64,000 nucleotides of DNA from Monomorium pharaonis (GCF_013373865.1 NC_050476.1:14055197-14119196); one strand, 5' to 3'. Shown: positions 28,990 to 38,534, numbered from the stretch's first letter. Notes: generated from the sequence alone by a model not told the origin. Made by a program: numbers and translations.

Positions 28990-29160
28990 AACATGGTGTT
29001 GTGAAGATAGGGTATCATCACGGCGGCCAGGGGTCAAGCCCGCGTCATGTTCGCACCCCAGCCACTGCCGCCGTCGCCGACCACGCAACCCCCTACTTCA
29101 GCGACCCCGCATTTATCACCGCCACCTGCCCCGCAGGATGGGGATATCCGCGCGAGTATA
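28990..29160 (+). pseudogene. GC-rich proline-rich fragment, possible retroelement gag
   Basis: An island of GC-rich DNA; one plus frame reads a proline/threonine-rich peptide (PLPPSPTTQPPTSATPHLSP). Such composition is common in LINE ORF1 or gag leaders, but nothing diagnostic is present and it stops at the MITE end at 29161. Confidence 0.2.
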
Positions 29161-29450
29161 CAGGGTGTTTGGTAAAGATTTATGCAATTTTTATAAGCAG
29201 GTAGAGCGCATTAAGCTGAACATAAAATCCTCATCGTTTTTCCATTTTCGCAATAGTTAATGGTTATAGACTTGTAAAATTTTTTGTATTAGCCCGGCCT
29301 ACCGGCAAATGCAAGCACGCCGAGCGCCCGGCCGCGGCGGCCGCCCCTCCCTAGCGCTTGAACTTTGAGATTGCTAGGCGCGCGGGGGAAGTTGTTACAA
29401 CAAGCGGCAATGGCTACGCACAAGCGACGCGTAAAGCTGGATTCTCTCTT
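29161..29450. mobile_element. TA-type element, left end only
   Basis: CAGGGTGTTTGGTAAAGATT preceded by TATA, followed by GCTGAACATAAAATCC and then a GC-rich block (29285-29400). This repeats the architecture of the 6958 element (terminus, GAACATAAAA block, GC-rich segment). The matching right terminus was not found. Confidence 0.45.
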
Positions 29451-30047
29451 TGAGTTATGACAGTTCCTTACCTTTTTTAATGAAAATAAAATTTTCTAAC
29501 GACAAAAAGTATGTGTGTACATGTACATACATGTGTACAAAAAATATCAGTTCTAATGCTTAAAGAAGCAATTACTAAATTTATTTTTTTTAATAAATGA
29601 TTATTTTTAATAAAAAATATTTTTTTGATGATAGTCTTAAACGTCGTAAACTGTCATTACAAATTTTAAAAAAAGCTATTACCATGTGCTAAAAAAAAGT
29701 TATACTTTTTTAAACAACATTAGAAAATTTTATCGATTAAAATGGAAATAACAACCAAATGTTCGTTTCAAGTTTCAACGATTCACAATAAATTCGACTT
29801 ATAAACTCTAACTAACGTGTTAAAGATACAGCGTAAAATGTAAGCGATAAAATAACTGAACAATATTATTTATACATATTATTTTTGCAATTTAACAATA
29901 AGACGTTTTCCATTTTTGTACCCAATTTTAATTTATTATAAATATTCGCATTTTCAAGCAAGTGATAATTAAAAATAAAATAGCGTTTCAATTTGATAAA
30001 TAATAAAATATAGGATTTTAAAAAATTCCATTGACTTATTAAAAAAA
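29451..30047. other. AT-rich, nothing recognised
   Basis: A short ATGTGTGTACATGTACATAC palindrome-like run at about 29507. Otherwise no coding or repeat signal. Confidence 0.4.
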
Positions 30048-30130
30048 AAAGTTGAGGCCAGAGCGAGAATCGAACCAGCGACTCCACGCTTACGAAACTA
30101 GAGCTCTGTACGCTCGACTACGAACGGCTC
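30046..30130 (-). ncRNA. tRNA-derived SINE head or tRNA-like relic
   Basis: On the minus strand, CAGAGC at the 5' end can pair with GCTCTG at the 3' end. A B-box-like GGTTCGATTCT and an A-box-like CGTAGTCGAGCG are in the right order, about 45 bp apart, and the segment ends in a T-run (A-run 30040-30049 on +), a Pol III terminator. The anticodon arm does not fold properly and stem lengths are off, so it is not a functional tRNA. A SINE head or tRNA pseudogene are both possible. Confidence 0.45.
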
Positions 30131-30359
30131 TGTCAAAATTTTCTGTACTTACAGATATCGGAAATCTTCAAAGTCGATTTTCTCGAGTATTTTTGAGAAG
30201 CGCATCGTACTGCTTTAGGAAATTGATGTCCGGGTACTGATCTTCAAATCCTATAAGTATGAAAAAAATCGATGACCCATGACCCGTAAGGTCCCCTTGT
30301 GAGTCCAGAATTGTAGGTCCAGCTGAAAGTAGCATTTCCAAGGTTTCCGTTAAGAAAGG

Positions 30360-30740
30360 TTAGTTAGTTACTTTTTTTCTATGTAGTGGCCTCATACCAG
30401 TTAAAAGAGGATCTGAACTTAACAGTAGTTTTTTAAGCATGTCTAGATTGCATGCTATCCTGGAGAACTTCCTTGCATAGTTTTGACGGGATAGGTGAAA
30501 ATGTATATTGAGGGCTTCAGCGGCTTTTTCGGAAAGCTGACCTATAGGCAGCAGGGCATTTTCCATTACAATGGCACCGTGAACTAGGATCTTGTGCATC
30601 GTAGGCGTCATCGAATGCTATAAATATAACTGGACATACAGTTCTGCAATTTCCATGGCATATTTTGAAAATTTTTTAACGTGAATTTTATGTCCATTTG
30701 ATATGGTTTCGAGTATTACTTTAAAACGATATATTAGATT
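30360..30740 (-). pseudogene. C-terminal piece of the Transib/RAG1-like transposase
   Basis: Reads TGIDSNLIYRFKVILETISN, then after an in-frame stop TPTMHKILVHGAIVMENALL and PIGQLSEKAAEALNIHFH, ending ...KLLLSSDPLL and a stop at 30360. HKILVH keeps both histidines of the zinc site and SEKAAE keeps the acidic residues. One stop codon sits between the two segments. Confidence 0.65.
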
Positions 30741-30903
30741 GGAATCAATGCCTGTTATTTCAGTTCATAAAAAATTCAGCTGGGCTTACAAAAAATCTTC
30801 AACTAGTGTTACCATCATTGGTATTGCCAAATCCGGGCTTAGATACGATAATCAAATCCATTTTATTTCTAAAGTCTTGCTGAATTTTTAACTTTCTCTG
30901 TTT

Positions 30904-30912
30904 GACAATGGC
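30904..30912. repeat. Target-site duplication, left copy (9 bp)
   Basis: GACAATGGC, repeated exactly at 32971-32979 on the other side of the fold-back element. Direct orientation, and it restores the transposase reading frame when one copy is removed. Confidence 0.85.
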
Positions 30913-30924
30913 GAGTGAGGCCCG

Positions 30925-31750
30925 ATTGCGCACATAAACGATTGGACACAGTAGTATTTCCCGATTGGACACAGACCCGATTGGACACGGACCCGATTGG
31001 ACACGGACTCAATTGGACACAGACCCGATTGGACACAGACCCGATTGCACACGAACCCGATTGCACACCGACCCGATTGCGCACCGACCCGTTTGCACAC
31101 GGAAGCGATTGCGCACCGACCCGATTGCACACGACCCGTTTGCACACAGACCCGATTGCACACGGACCCGATTGCGCACCGACCCGTTTGCACACCGACC
31201 CGATTGCGCACCGACCCGTTTGCACACGGACCCGATTGCGCACCGACCCGATTGCACACGACCCGATTGGACACGGACTTGATTGGACACAGACCCGATT
31301 GGACACGGATCCGATTGGACAGTCTCGATTGCACACCGTCCCGATTGGACACAGTCCCGATTGGACACGGATCCGATTGGACACAGACCCGATTGGACAC
31401 GGACCCGATTGGACACAGACCCGATTGCACACGACCCGATTGCACACGACCCGATTGGACACGGACTTGATTGGACACAGACCCGATTGGACACGGACTC
31501 GATTGGATAGTCTCGATTGCACACCGTCCCGATTGGACACAGTCCCGATTGGACACGGATCCGATTGGACACAGACCCGATTGGACACGGACCCGATTGG
31601 ACACAGACCCGATTGCACACGGACCTGATAGCACACCACCCGTTTGCACACGGACTCGATTGCACACGGACCCGATTGCACACCGACCCGATTGCGGACC
31701 GACCCGTTTGCACACAAACCTGATTGCACACGATACGATTCCGCATCGCA
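30925..31750. repeat. Left minisatellite arm with a 188-bp higher-order repeat
   Basis: About 50 units of 15-16 bp, for example ACCCGATTGGACACAG. Two consecutive blocks, 31261-31448 and 31449-31636, repeat the same run of unit variants, including a shortened unit followed by TCTCGATTGCACACCG. The inner end is GCACACGATACGATTCCGCAT, the same as in the right arm. Confidence 0.9.
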
Positions 31751-32095
31751 GAATAATGCAAAAACAACCTGGATAGCACAGAAAATTTAGAATAAATTTT
31801 TATAAATATTTTATGAATTTATTTTTAAAAATCATTTTTTTAATTATATAATCGTTTTCATAAAATATTTAGAAATTATTATTAACAATATATAAAATAT
31901 ATTCTTAAAATGTACTAAAAAATATTTATGGTATATAAGCTCAAAATATTTTTGTATTTTTGTATAATAGCATAAATATTTATTTTTAATATTTTCATAA
32001 ATATTTATTATAATTATTTTATACTTGGCAAACTCAGACATAAAAATACGTACAAAATATTTATTATAATATTTTTCTTTCTTATACATGTTTTA

Positions 32096-32215
32096 TAGTC
32101 GCAAACCTATGTGGTGCAGAAAACGCTTTGTGCACACAAACACACACACGGGGTGGTTCAAGGGGGGCTTCGCCCCCCTCCCGCACCCACCCCAAGTCGC
32201 TAACCCATGTACTAT
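32096..32215. repeat. Conserved core of the minisatellite fold-back family
   Basis: Order: GTCGCAAACCTATGTGGTGC, GCTTTGTGC, a CACACACA run, GGGGTGG, the perfect hairpin AGGGGGGCTTCGCCCCCCT, CCCGCACCCACCCC, then AAGTCGCTAACCCATGT. The first and last segments are imperfect direct repeats (AGTCGCWAACCYATGT). The same order occurs in copy 2 at 55209-55352. Confidence 0.85.
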
Positions 32216-32960
32216 GTGAAATGCGGAATCGTATCGTGTGCAATCGAGTCGGTGCGCAATCGGGTCGTGTGCAATCGAGTCGGTGCGCAATCGGGTCGTG
32301 TGCAATCGGGTCGATGCGCAATCGAGTCCATGTGCAAACGGGTCGGTGCGCAATCGGGTCCGTGTGCAATCGGGTCCATGTGCAATCGGGTCCGTGTCCA
32401 ATCGGGTCGTGTCCAATCAGGTCTGTGTCCAATCGAGTCCGTGTCCAATCGGGACTGTGTCCGATCGGGACGGTGTGCAATCGCGACTGTGTCCAATCGG
32501 GTCTGTGTCCAATCAAGACCGTGTCCAATCAAGTCCGTGTTCAATCGGGTCTGTGTCCAATCAAGTCTGTGTCCAATCGGGTCCGTGTGCAAACGGGTCG
32601 TGTACAATCGGATCGTGTGCAATCGGGTCGGTGCGCAATCGGGTCTGTGTGCAAACGAGTCGGTGCGCAATCGGGTCCGTGTGCAAACGGGTCGGTGCGC
32701 AATCGGGTCCGTGTGCAATCGGGTCCGTGTGCAAACGGGTCGTGTGCAATCGGATCGGTGCGCAATCGCTTCCGTGTGCAAACGGGTCGGTGCGCAATCG
32801 AGTCCGTGTGCAATCGGGTCGGTGTGCAATCGGGTCCGTGTGCAATCGGGTCCGTGTGCAATCGGGTCTGTGTCCAATCGGGTCTGTGTCCAATTGAGTC
32901 CGTGTCCAATCGGGTCCGTGTCCAATCGGGTCTGTGTCCAATCGCTTATGTGCGCAATCG
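32212..32960. repeat. Right minisatellite arm (inverted)
   Basis: Reverse-complement array of the same units. Read inward from 32960, the unit order matches the left arm for about the first twenty units, including the rare AAGCGATTGCGCACCG. Confidence 0.9.
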
Positions 32961-32970
32961 GGACAGTCCC

Positions 32971-33280
32971 GACAATGGCTTTTTTATTTTCTAATCTTAA
33001 CTGCCATTTCTTGACAGGCAGTTTATACGACAGATGCAATAAACTTTCAAATATACGGATCCTGGCGTGCAAAATCAATAATCCAAATTTAAGTGTCTCT
33101 GATTCAACGTCTTTTTTAATTATTAAATTATTGAAGTCTTTAGATGTTGCACCACAAATGTAATACCTCATCGTGGAAGTTGTTTGAGTGACACTGTTAC
33201 ACATCTTAGTGTCAACTATGGTGAGCATCATTGTATGTTTGACAGAAAAAAATTTGTCTGCTAATGTCACTTTCGTATAT
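32971..33280 (-). pseudogene. Central piece of the Transib/RAG1-like transposase
   Basis: From VTLADKFFSVKHT through the ICGATSK zinc-site region to LLHLSYKLPVKKWQLRLENK, then the fold-back insertion. The usual first cysteine of the C-x2-C pair is Tyr (RYYIC), which would destroy the zinc site. Joining across the insertion after removing one copy of the 9-bp repeat keeps the frame open into KQRKLKIQQDFRNKMDL at 30903. Confidence 0.65.
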
Positions 33281-34137
33281 TGTAACGAATTTATTGAATT
33301 TTGTATATAGTGTATATAGTATATATTTCTTCGTTTGTTATATCAGTAGATTCTTTGACAAATCTTATTTTAAGGGCGACAATATCGTGGCGAAGAAGGA
33401 GTTGGATTCTGCCAAATTAACTTTGTGTTATGTATGTTACAAATTAGTTGAAGTGGTTCAAAAGAACTCTGAAAAATGTTTGCATCGGAATCAGAATTGT
33501 TACGTCCGGCAGACTCCACGATTTCCCTTCGTCAAAGAAACAAATAATTTACAAAAGAAATTCCATTTCAACGGTCTCCGATAATTTTTCACGCGTCTAG
33601 GATTAGTCTGTTAGAAACGTGATGACAAACATGGATGGACGAAACGACCAAGTTGATAATTCCGACTCCTTTTGAATATTGAGTCAACAAATAATAAATT
33701 CTGAAAATAGAAATTCAAAAACAAACATAGGATCTAAGCAAAGTTTCACGTTTCCTCACAAAAAATGAGCAACGAAGTATCTAAACATAAGCAAAAAATA
33801 AATCACCGTTTCCTCCATCTGCAAACCATACCGTAGCACGTCTAGCACGATAGAAAAAAAATATTTATCTCTTACACCCAAAGGGAAGATAACCTACGCG
33901 ATAGGTCGGATCCCTTCGATAAAATTGAAAGAATGTGGGAGGAAACAGAGAAACTTTTGACAGATTACTCAATGTATGATTGGGCAAAGAGGAAAAACTA
34001 TTTTTCCAATAAGAAAACGTAGAATTCACCCACCACACAATCCTGAAAGAGTGCTACTAGTTAGAATATTTGAACCACCCACATCTGGATCCTCCCCCTG
34101 TAAGACTCTGTATATATAATACCAAATCTTGAAGAGA

Positions 34138-34208
34138 ACGAGTTAGTTGTCAGTTGTTAGTTAGTTGGTCAATGAGTAAGTCAGTTGTTGGTTAGTCAGT
34201 TAGTTAAT
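34138..34208. repeat. GTTAGTT-type minisatellite
   Basis: Degenerate units of AGTTAGTTGTC/AGTTGGTCA in the LTR-like block, between its TATA-like and AATAAA sequences. Confidence 0.6.
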
Positions 34209-34414
34209 AATCATGTAGAATCAGTGCGCGAATAAACTTTAGTGCCGTTCCATTTGGTCAGGAAATCCCTTCAATTCCAACGGATTTATTCGAGAACCAG
34301 TAATGAGTAAGTCCCACAATCACAATTTCTTTCTTTGTTTTTACGTTACTCATCTACTCCTTTCCGTTTTAATTCTTTAAGACACCCTCCTATTATTTAT
34401 AAATAATTCCCTCA

Positions 34415-34592
34415 CGCTCATACGAACTTGAGGCTCCCGTGTGCGAATCTTAAGTTCCTACACACTTACACGAACCTGAGGCTCCCGTGTGCGAATCTTA
34501 AGTTCCCCCACACTTATACGAACCTGAGGCTCCCGTGTGCGAATCTCAAGTTCCCACACACTTACACGAACCAGTATGCGAATCTCGAGCTT
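34415..34592. repeat. ~59-bp tandem repeat, about three copies
   Basis: Unit contains ACGAACCTGAGGCTCCCGTG, TGCGAATCTTAAGTTCC and CACACTTA. Three nearly full copies and one partial, with few differences. Confidence 0.85.
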
Positions 34593-35229
34593 TTTTGATC
34601 GTACTCTCTGATTAGTTTCCCAAAACTCGAAGATGTCCCACCCCCACTCTCTCCCACATTATTCTTTATCCTCTTACGATTTCAAGCATCTCTGTTTTTC
34701 TCATGTAACCATTTAATAAACCCTTTGTCTATTTTTTTGCTCCGCGTTTACCGTTAATACTATAGAATTAAAAACAAAAATCTCTTTGTTTCCCTTTCTC
34801 CGCCCACCACATACTTATATAATATTTGTACAACTATATACACTTACTATGTATTTTAAATTCGATTATACCGTTATTACAAAATTGTCAAACCACGACT
34901 TTAGCGCTTATTTCTATTTTTATTTTTTCATTTTTATTTGTTATTAGAATAAATACTTTTGTTAATTTTACGTAAACTTCATCATTTATTTAAGTTTCAA
35001 TTACCTCGCCCCTCCCGAACAAAGATTGCACCTGATCCGATCCCGAGTTAAAGCGATTCAATTCGTTGACTCGAAACTTAGACCGACGGACGTACGACTC
35101 GAAACGGATTATAGCGGGCCTATTGGCACGTTGACCTATATTTTTGAGTCATAAAAAGTGCGTTCGACCCGAGACACCTACTCTCTCTTGATCTGTGTGC
35201 CTACGGGAATTCTACACGTTTTGTTACGT

Positions 35230-36169
35230 CCTTCCCTGCCTTACCTGTTCTCCCTGAAATATCCTTCCTACCAAATAAAGTGTTAAATCCCATAAGACTG
35301 GACGTAACAGAATCATTCGAAAATTTCTGCTTATATTGAGTTAGTTGTGATCCGTCACAACCCCATTTGCACATCGACATCAATGCGTTACTTTCTTCTT
35401 CATTTAGAGTTTGTATAACTCCTTCTAAATGCGTCAACAATCGTGTAACCGTATGGTCCAATAAATTTTGTAAATTTATTTCAGCACAAGTATCAGTAAC
35501 ATGATATGACTCCTTATTCGGGTAGTAATTTATTTTTGCCTTTTGTAGCCTTTTGTAGTAAGGATATAACTTTTTATTAGTGCTCCTTATTATTTTATAC
35601 TGTCTTTGAAAGACCAGCTTCAACAACATGGCCAATGCATGTAATGTCGTTAATTGTGCTTTGTCCTACTGCAGAGTAATAGAGTATTCTCTCTTGTATT
35701 TTCTTGCCCGCTTTGGAGGTAATTTACTTGAGTATTTTGGTAGCAACTCTGTTTCCTGTAGCTCCTAATTTCACCTGGGCAGCATAAGTCAGTACTTCTG
35801 TATTTGTAGAATTACGTAAATCTTCTGTTTTTCTTCTTTTACTCCTCTCACTCAATACTTTAAATGTCTTCGTTGGCCGCCTTCGTCGATTTACTACTTT
35901 AGGAATCGCGAATGTTTTTTCGAGCCAATCACTACTTTTTTTCATAAATATAACTTTTTTCTTGTATGTTGTGGCCCATCTTTGTTTTATTTTAGACTTA
36001 AAATGTGAAAATATATGCTTTATTTCCTTTATTTCTTCGTCTGAATAATTTTCAGAGGCTAATAGATAATTTTTTACAAACTTCAATTTTTTATTAATGT
36101 TCGGTAAATTTTGTTGCTGTAACATGTTAAACAACTTTTTTCGAATCATTAGTTCGACGTTCGATGGTC
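35230..36169 (-). pseudogene. N-terminal piece of the Transib/RAG1-like transposase
   Basis: Starts at a good acceptor (TTGTTTTAG, exon from 36169). It includes WLEKTFAIPKV, a basic RRRRPTKTF stretch, the leucine-rich segment ending LHALAMLLKL, TCAEINLQNLLDHTVTRLLTHL and the catalytic-Asp segment CDGSQLTQYKQK. A frameshift at about 35725 and a TAG at about 35675 break it. After FSNDSV the frame drifts into LTR-like sequence and stops at 35201. Confidence 0.6.
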
Positions 36170-36239
36170 CTAAAACAACGAAAAAATAAAATTTGAACAA
36201 TTTAAACCAGAAATAAACACGCGGTAAAAAATTAAATTT

Positions 36240-36350
36240 TTTTTAAGCACGGTACAGTGCAAACAGTTTTGTCACACTCGCAACAAATAAATGAGGCTCT
36301 TTTGCTAATAGAATGTTTTAAACACATCGCACATTGTCACTGCACATTAT
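36240..36350 (-). pseudogene. Cys-rich segment upstream of the transposase exon
   Basis: A minus frame encodes QCAMCLKHSISKRASFICCE followed by CDKTVCTVPCLKK, i.e. paired C-x2-C motifs, interrupted just upstream by TGA. It resembles the small Cys-rich zinc modules of some transposases. It may be the first exon of the Transib-like gene, or the tail of another transposon (piggyBac has a similar module). The linking splice is unclear. Confidence 0.35.
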
Positions 36351-36689
36351 CTACATATTGTCTAACATCTTTCTCAGACGATAAAATAAAATAAAAAGCA
36401 CTGATCACGTTAAATTTACTTGAATTATTAAAAGTCGATAAATCGATCTTGCCGTCCTCTAAAGATTAATGAATCTATATCATGGAAAACCGCGCAATTC
36501 CGCGGTTGATCTTTACGAAATCGTGAAATAAAAATCTTCACCTTTCTATTACAATAAAAAAATTCCAGGAAACACCCGGAAGTACTACTAATGTCCTCGA
36601 GTTTGTTAACAATAGCATAAGAAAATAACGAAAAAACATTTTTTCAAAACGCTTTGCCAAAATAGTTACAATCTTCATAAAAATACATT

Positions 36690-36927
36690 GTAAAACACAG
36701 ACTTCTTCGCATTTGACACGCAATACTCGTTTTCTAATCCGAATCTCCCGCGCAATGCGCCGTGCGGATGAGATTCTGATTGCCGAGCGACCGATTTTTT
36801 GGGCACTGCTGGCGGTGACGCCGAACAGTGGAGAGAAGAGCGGGGGCGCGTGTACCGGCCGGGCACGTTGCCTCAGTTCTTTCCCGGGCCACTTACAGTA
36901 GTGAGCTAGTTGAAGTGTAGCAGCCAT
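36690..36927 (-). other. Candidate first exon of an unknown gene
   Basis: A minus-strand ATG at 36927 opens MAATLQLAHY and reaches a strong donor, T/GTAAGTGG, after 31 bases. The surrounding 200 bp are GC- and CpG-rich, unlike the AT-rich DNA around. A 129-codon frame continues through the donor but contains no domain. It could be a host promoter with first exon, or BEL element LTR sequence. Confidence 0.2.
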
Positions 36928-37782
36928 CCTGTATGCAAATATAATCGAGTCGCCTCGATGCTCATTTCCACGCGCTCTCTCGAGCCATCAGATCTTTGCA
37001 ACCGCACGTAAGCCGGTTGCAAAGATACGCGCGACCGTGTCTGCAGCCGGTCCGCGAGAGCCAAGTCTCTTTTCGCACGCCTCGAAGGCGATATCGATAC
37101 AACGCACGATCGTCTTCAGAAACCGCTTGCACCTCAAATTGTTCGACATTGTAATTTAGTGATTTCGATAAATAAACTTTAAAGGGGGTTTTTGCTGGGC
37201 TCGGATTTTCCTCCTTGGGTTCGCCCTAAAATTACGCATATTTCTTTAACCCACGTGTTGACCATAAAATCCTTGCTAACAACTGTGAAAAACTATCCCG
37301 CCTATTGACTAGTCCGAAAGGCGGGAACGCGACCACACGCGCGGTCGTACATTTTTTGGTGCCTTTTGTGAGATGCGAGCTCGTGGAAGTCGTTTCTCGT
37401 AATCGCGAGGTGCGAGACGGTCAAACATGTGAACTGTGCGTGCGCCAGCGCAACAAACGCAGCAGTTCGCAAACATCGCAAATCACCGTCTCAACGACAT
37501 CACCGTCGCTCCATCACCAGGTCACCTTCCGCCCAGTGGTCATCCACGCCTGCAGTCGCTGCGAATCACCAACAGATAAGTCAATTTTCTCTAAAAATTA
37601 ATTTACCGCTTGTTTTCTTCAAGCCTAATATATTGTCTTATTGTTTCACACTCGCTTATTGCTATCCACGTGGCGGTTGCATCATTTCCGCCACGCGTCG
37701 TATGCAGCTTACTCATATTTGTTCGTGTAGGGTAAATAGGCCTCGTGATAGGCCTAGAATTACAAGCACGCGCTTGACAATA

Positions 37783-37945
37783 TGAATCAAGAAATCCTAA
37801 ATTTAGACTGCGCAGTCAAACAGAACGCCATATTAAAAACTTTAAGTGTCGTGTGGAACTCGAACCAAGATAAGCTGGTTTTCATCGTGAACCTGATTGA
37901 TCTGATCGCAAGTTGGCTGAGCCAAACACTTGCCTGACTTTAGAA
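37783..37945 (+). pseudogene. BEL/Pao pol fragment (A17/connection region)
   Basis: Reads NAILKTLSVVWNSNQDKLVF, matching the K-T-L-G-x-x-W motif at the junction of reverse transcriptase and the A17 peptidase-like region of BEL/Pao polyproteins. The following residues change frame and stop at 37933, the edge of a deletion. Confidence 0.5.
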
Positions 37946-38389
37946 ACGATTACGCATAGCGCGTTTGACCGTTGTTCGTTTTCGTACCAGACGTTAATTA
38001 ACGGAGTTGCGCGCGGCCTAAGGTGGCTCCTGGCTAAACGTAGGAATTCGGAGAATTTAGACAGGTCGCTCAGCGTCGAGGAAAGAAACGAGGCCGAGAC
38101 GCGTATTCTACGAGTGATTCAACGAGAAAATTTTTTGGTCGAAATTAAACGACTTATGAAATCGCGTGAAACAAAGCCGGGCGAGATTACGGTGCCTCAT
38201 CGAAAGAGCACACGTTTTGATGAACTAAATCCATTTATTGATGACGAAGGCTTGCTTCGCGTCGGGGGACGATTGCGAAAATCGAATTCTTCTTTTGGCA
38301 CGCGACATCCGATTCTTCTTCCGTCAAACAATCGCGTCACTCATTATTAGAGAAATCCACCACCGAACATATCACGCCGGGATCCAATC
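37946..38389 (+). pseudogene. BEL/Pao integrase N-terminal fragment
   Basis: The frame contains RWLLAKRRNSENLDRSLSVE, then LNPFIDDEGLLRVGGRLRKS and HPILLPSNNRVTHY, the signature before the H2C2 zinc site of Pao integrases. A stop follows at 38348; in the next frame the zinc-site histidines (REIHHRTYHAG) continue up to the palindrome. Decayed. Confidence 0.7.
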
Positions 38390-38534
38390 GAGCGTAAGTC
38401 GAATGTAAAGGAAGAATAATAGAAGCGTTAACAAACCTTCTACAAAGCGTAAATTGAAACATTGTTTCAATTTACGTTTCGTAGAAGGTTTGTTAACGCT
38501 TCTATTACTCTCCCTTTACATTCGACCTACGCTC
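38390..38534. repeat. 145-bp near-perfect palindrome
   Basis: GAGCGTAAGTCGAATGTAAAGG at the left is mirrored up to ACGCTC at the right, with arms of about 70 bp meeting at AATTGAAACATTGTTTCAAT, i.e. essentially no loop. Only a few mismatches. It interrupts BEL integrase sequence and could form a long hairpin. Confidence 0.85.

Larger units (their letters stand above)
30913..32970. mobile_element. Minisatellite-armed fold-back element, copy 1
   Basis: 2,058 bp, ends GAGTGAGGCCCGATTGCGCAC and (complement) GGGACTGTCCCGATTGCGCAC, 9-bp target duplication GACAATGGC. The arms (30913-31750 and 32212-32970) are inverted arrays of a 15-16-bp bipartite unit: a spacer, mostly ACCCGATT, plus a head chosen from GGACAC, GCACAC or GCGCAC. 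The middle holds AT-rich DNA (31757-32095) and a core with an AC run and a GC hairpin (32096-32215). No transposase. The 8-9-bp duplication suggests hAT or MULE/Foldback mobilisation. It interrupts the Transib-like gene. The long overlapping open frames on both strands are a property of the repeat, not genes. Confidence 0.85.
33281..35227. mobile_element. LTR-like insertion in the Transib-like gene
   Basis: Begins TGTAACGAATT and ends near TTTTGTTAC, with a TATATATAA box near 34112, an AATAAA at about 34233 and a basic-looking minisatellite, all consistent with a large LTR. It separates two pieces of one transposase gene, so it is an insertion. The exact right edge and target duplication are unclear. 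A plus frame at 33264-33584 lies in it; no domain recognised. Confidence 0.4.
30360..36169 (-). pseudogene. Transib/RAG1-like transposase relic, split by two insertions
   Basis: Minus-strand pieces in N-to-C order: 36169-35230, 33280-32971, 30903-30785, 30740-30360. The N-terminal piece carries KWGCDGSQLTQYKQKF, the position of the first catalytic Asp in the RAG1-like core. The second has TIVDTKMCNSVTQTTS and the zinc-site segment RYYICGATSK. The third has KPGFGNTNDGNT, the region of the second Asp. The last has HKILVH (H-x4-H, like the zinc-binding His pair of RAG1) and LPIGQLSEKAAEAL with the third acidic residue. It is broken by a frameshift and stop near 35640-35740, a stop after the third piece, an LTR-like block (33281-35227) and the minisatellite fold-back (30913-32970). 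Family assignment is from recall of motifs; a transposase relic is certain in my view, the Transib label less so. Confidence 0.65.

Noticed and set aside
30046..30130. Functional tRNA gene
   Set aside because: A and B boxes are recognisable, but stem lengths and the anticodon arm do not fit; listed instead as SINE head or relic.
30925..32960. Regularly spaced short repeats resembling a CRISPR array
   Set aside because: Units are contiguous with no unique spacers of constant length, arrays are inverted around a core with a TSD, and the genome is eukaryotic.
30915..32994. Open frames of 200-350 codons on both strands (for example 32212-33270 minus, 32207-33163 plus)
   Set aside because: They are frames of a stop-free 16-bp tandem repeat; no start context, domain or codon bias, and all overlap one another.
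33264..33584. 106-codon frame as a host gene
   Set aside because: Lies inside the LTR-like block that splits the Transib-like gene; no domain and no splice support.
37305..37785. Overlapping frames of about 100-118 codons
   Set aside because: They lie in the BEL leader around the primer-binding-like site and show no gag or other domain.
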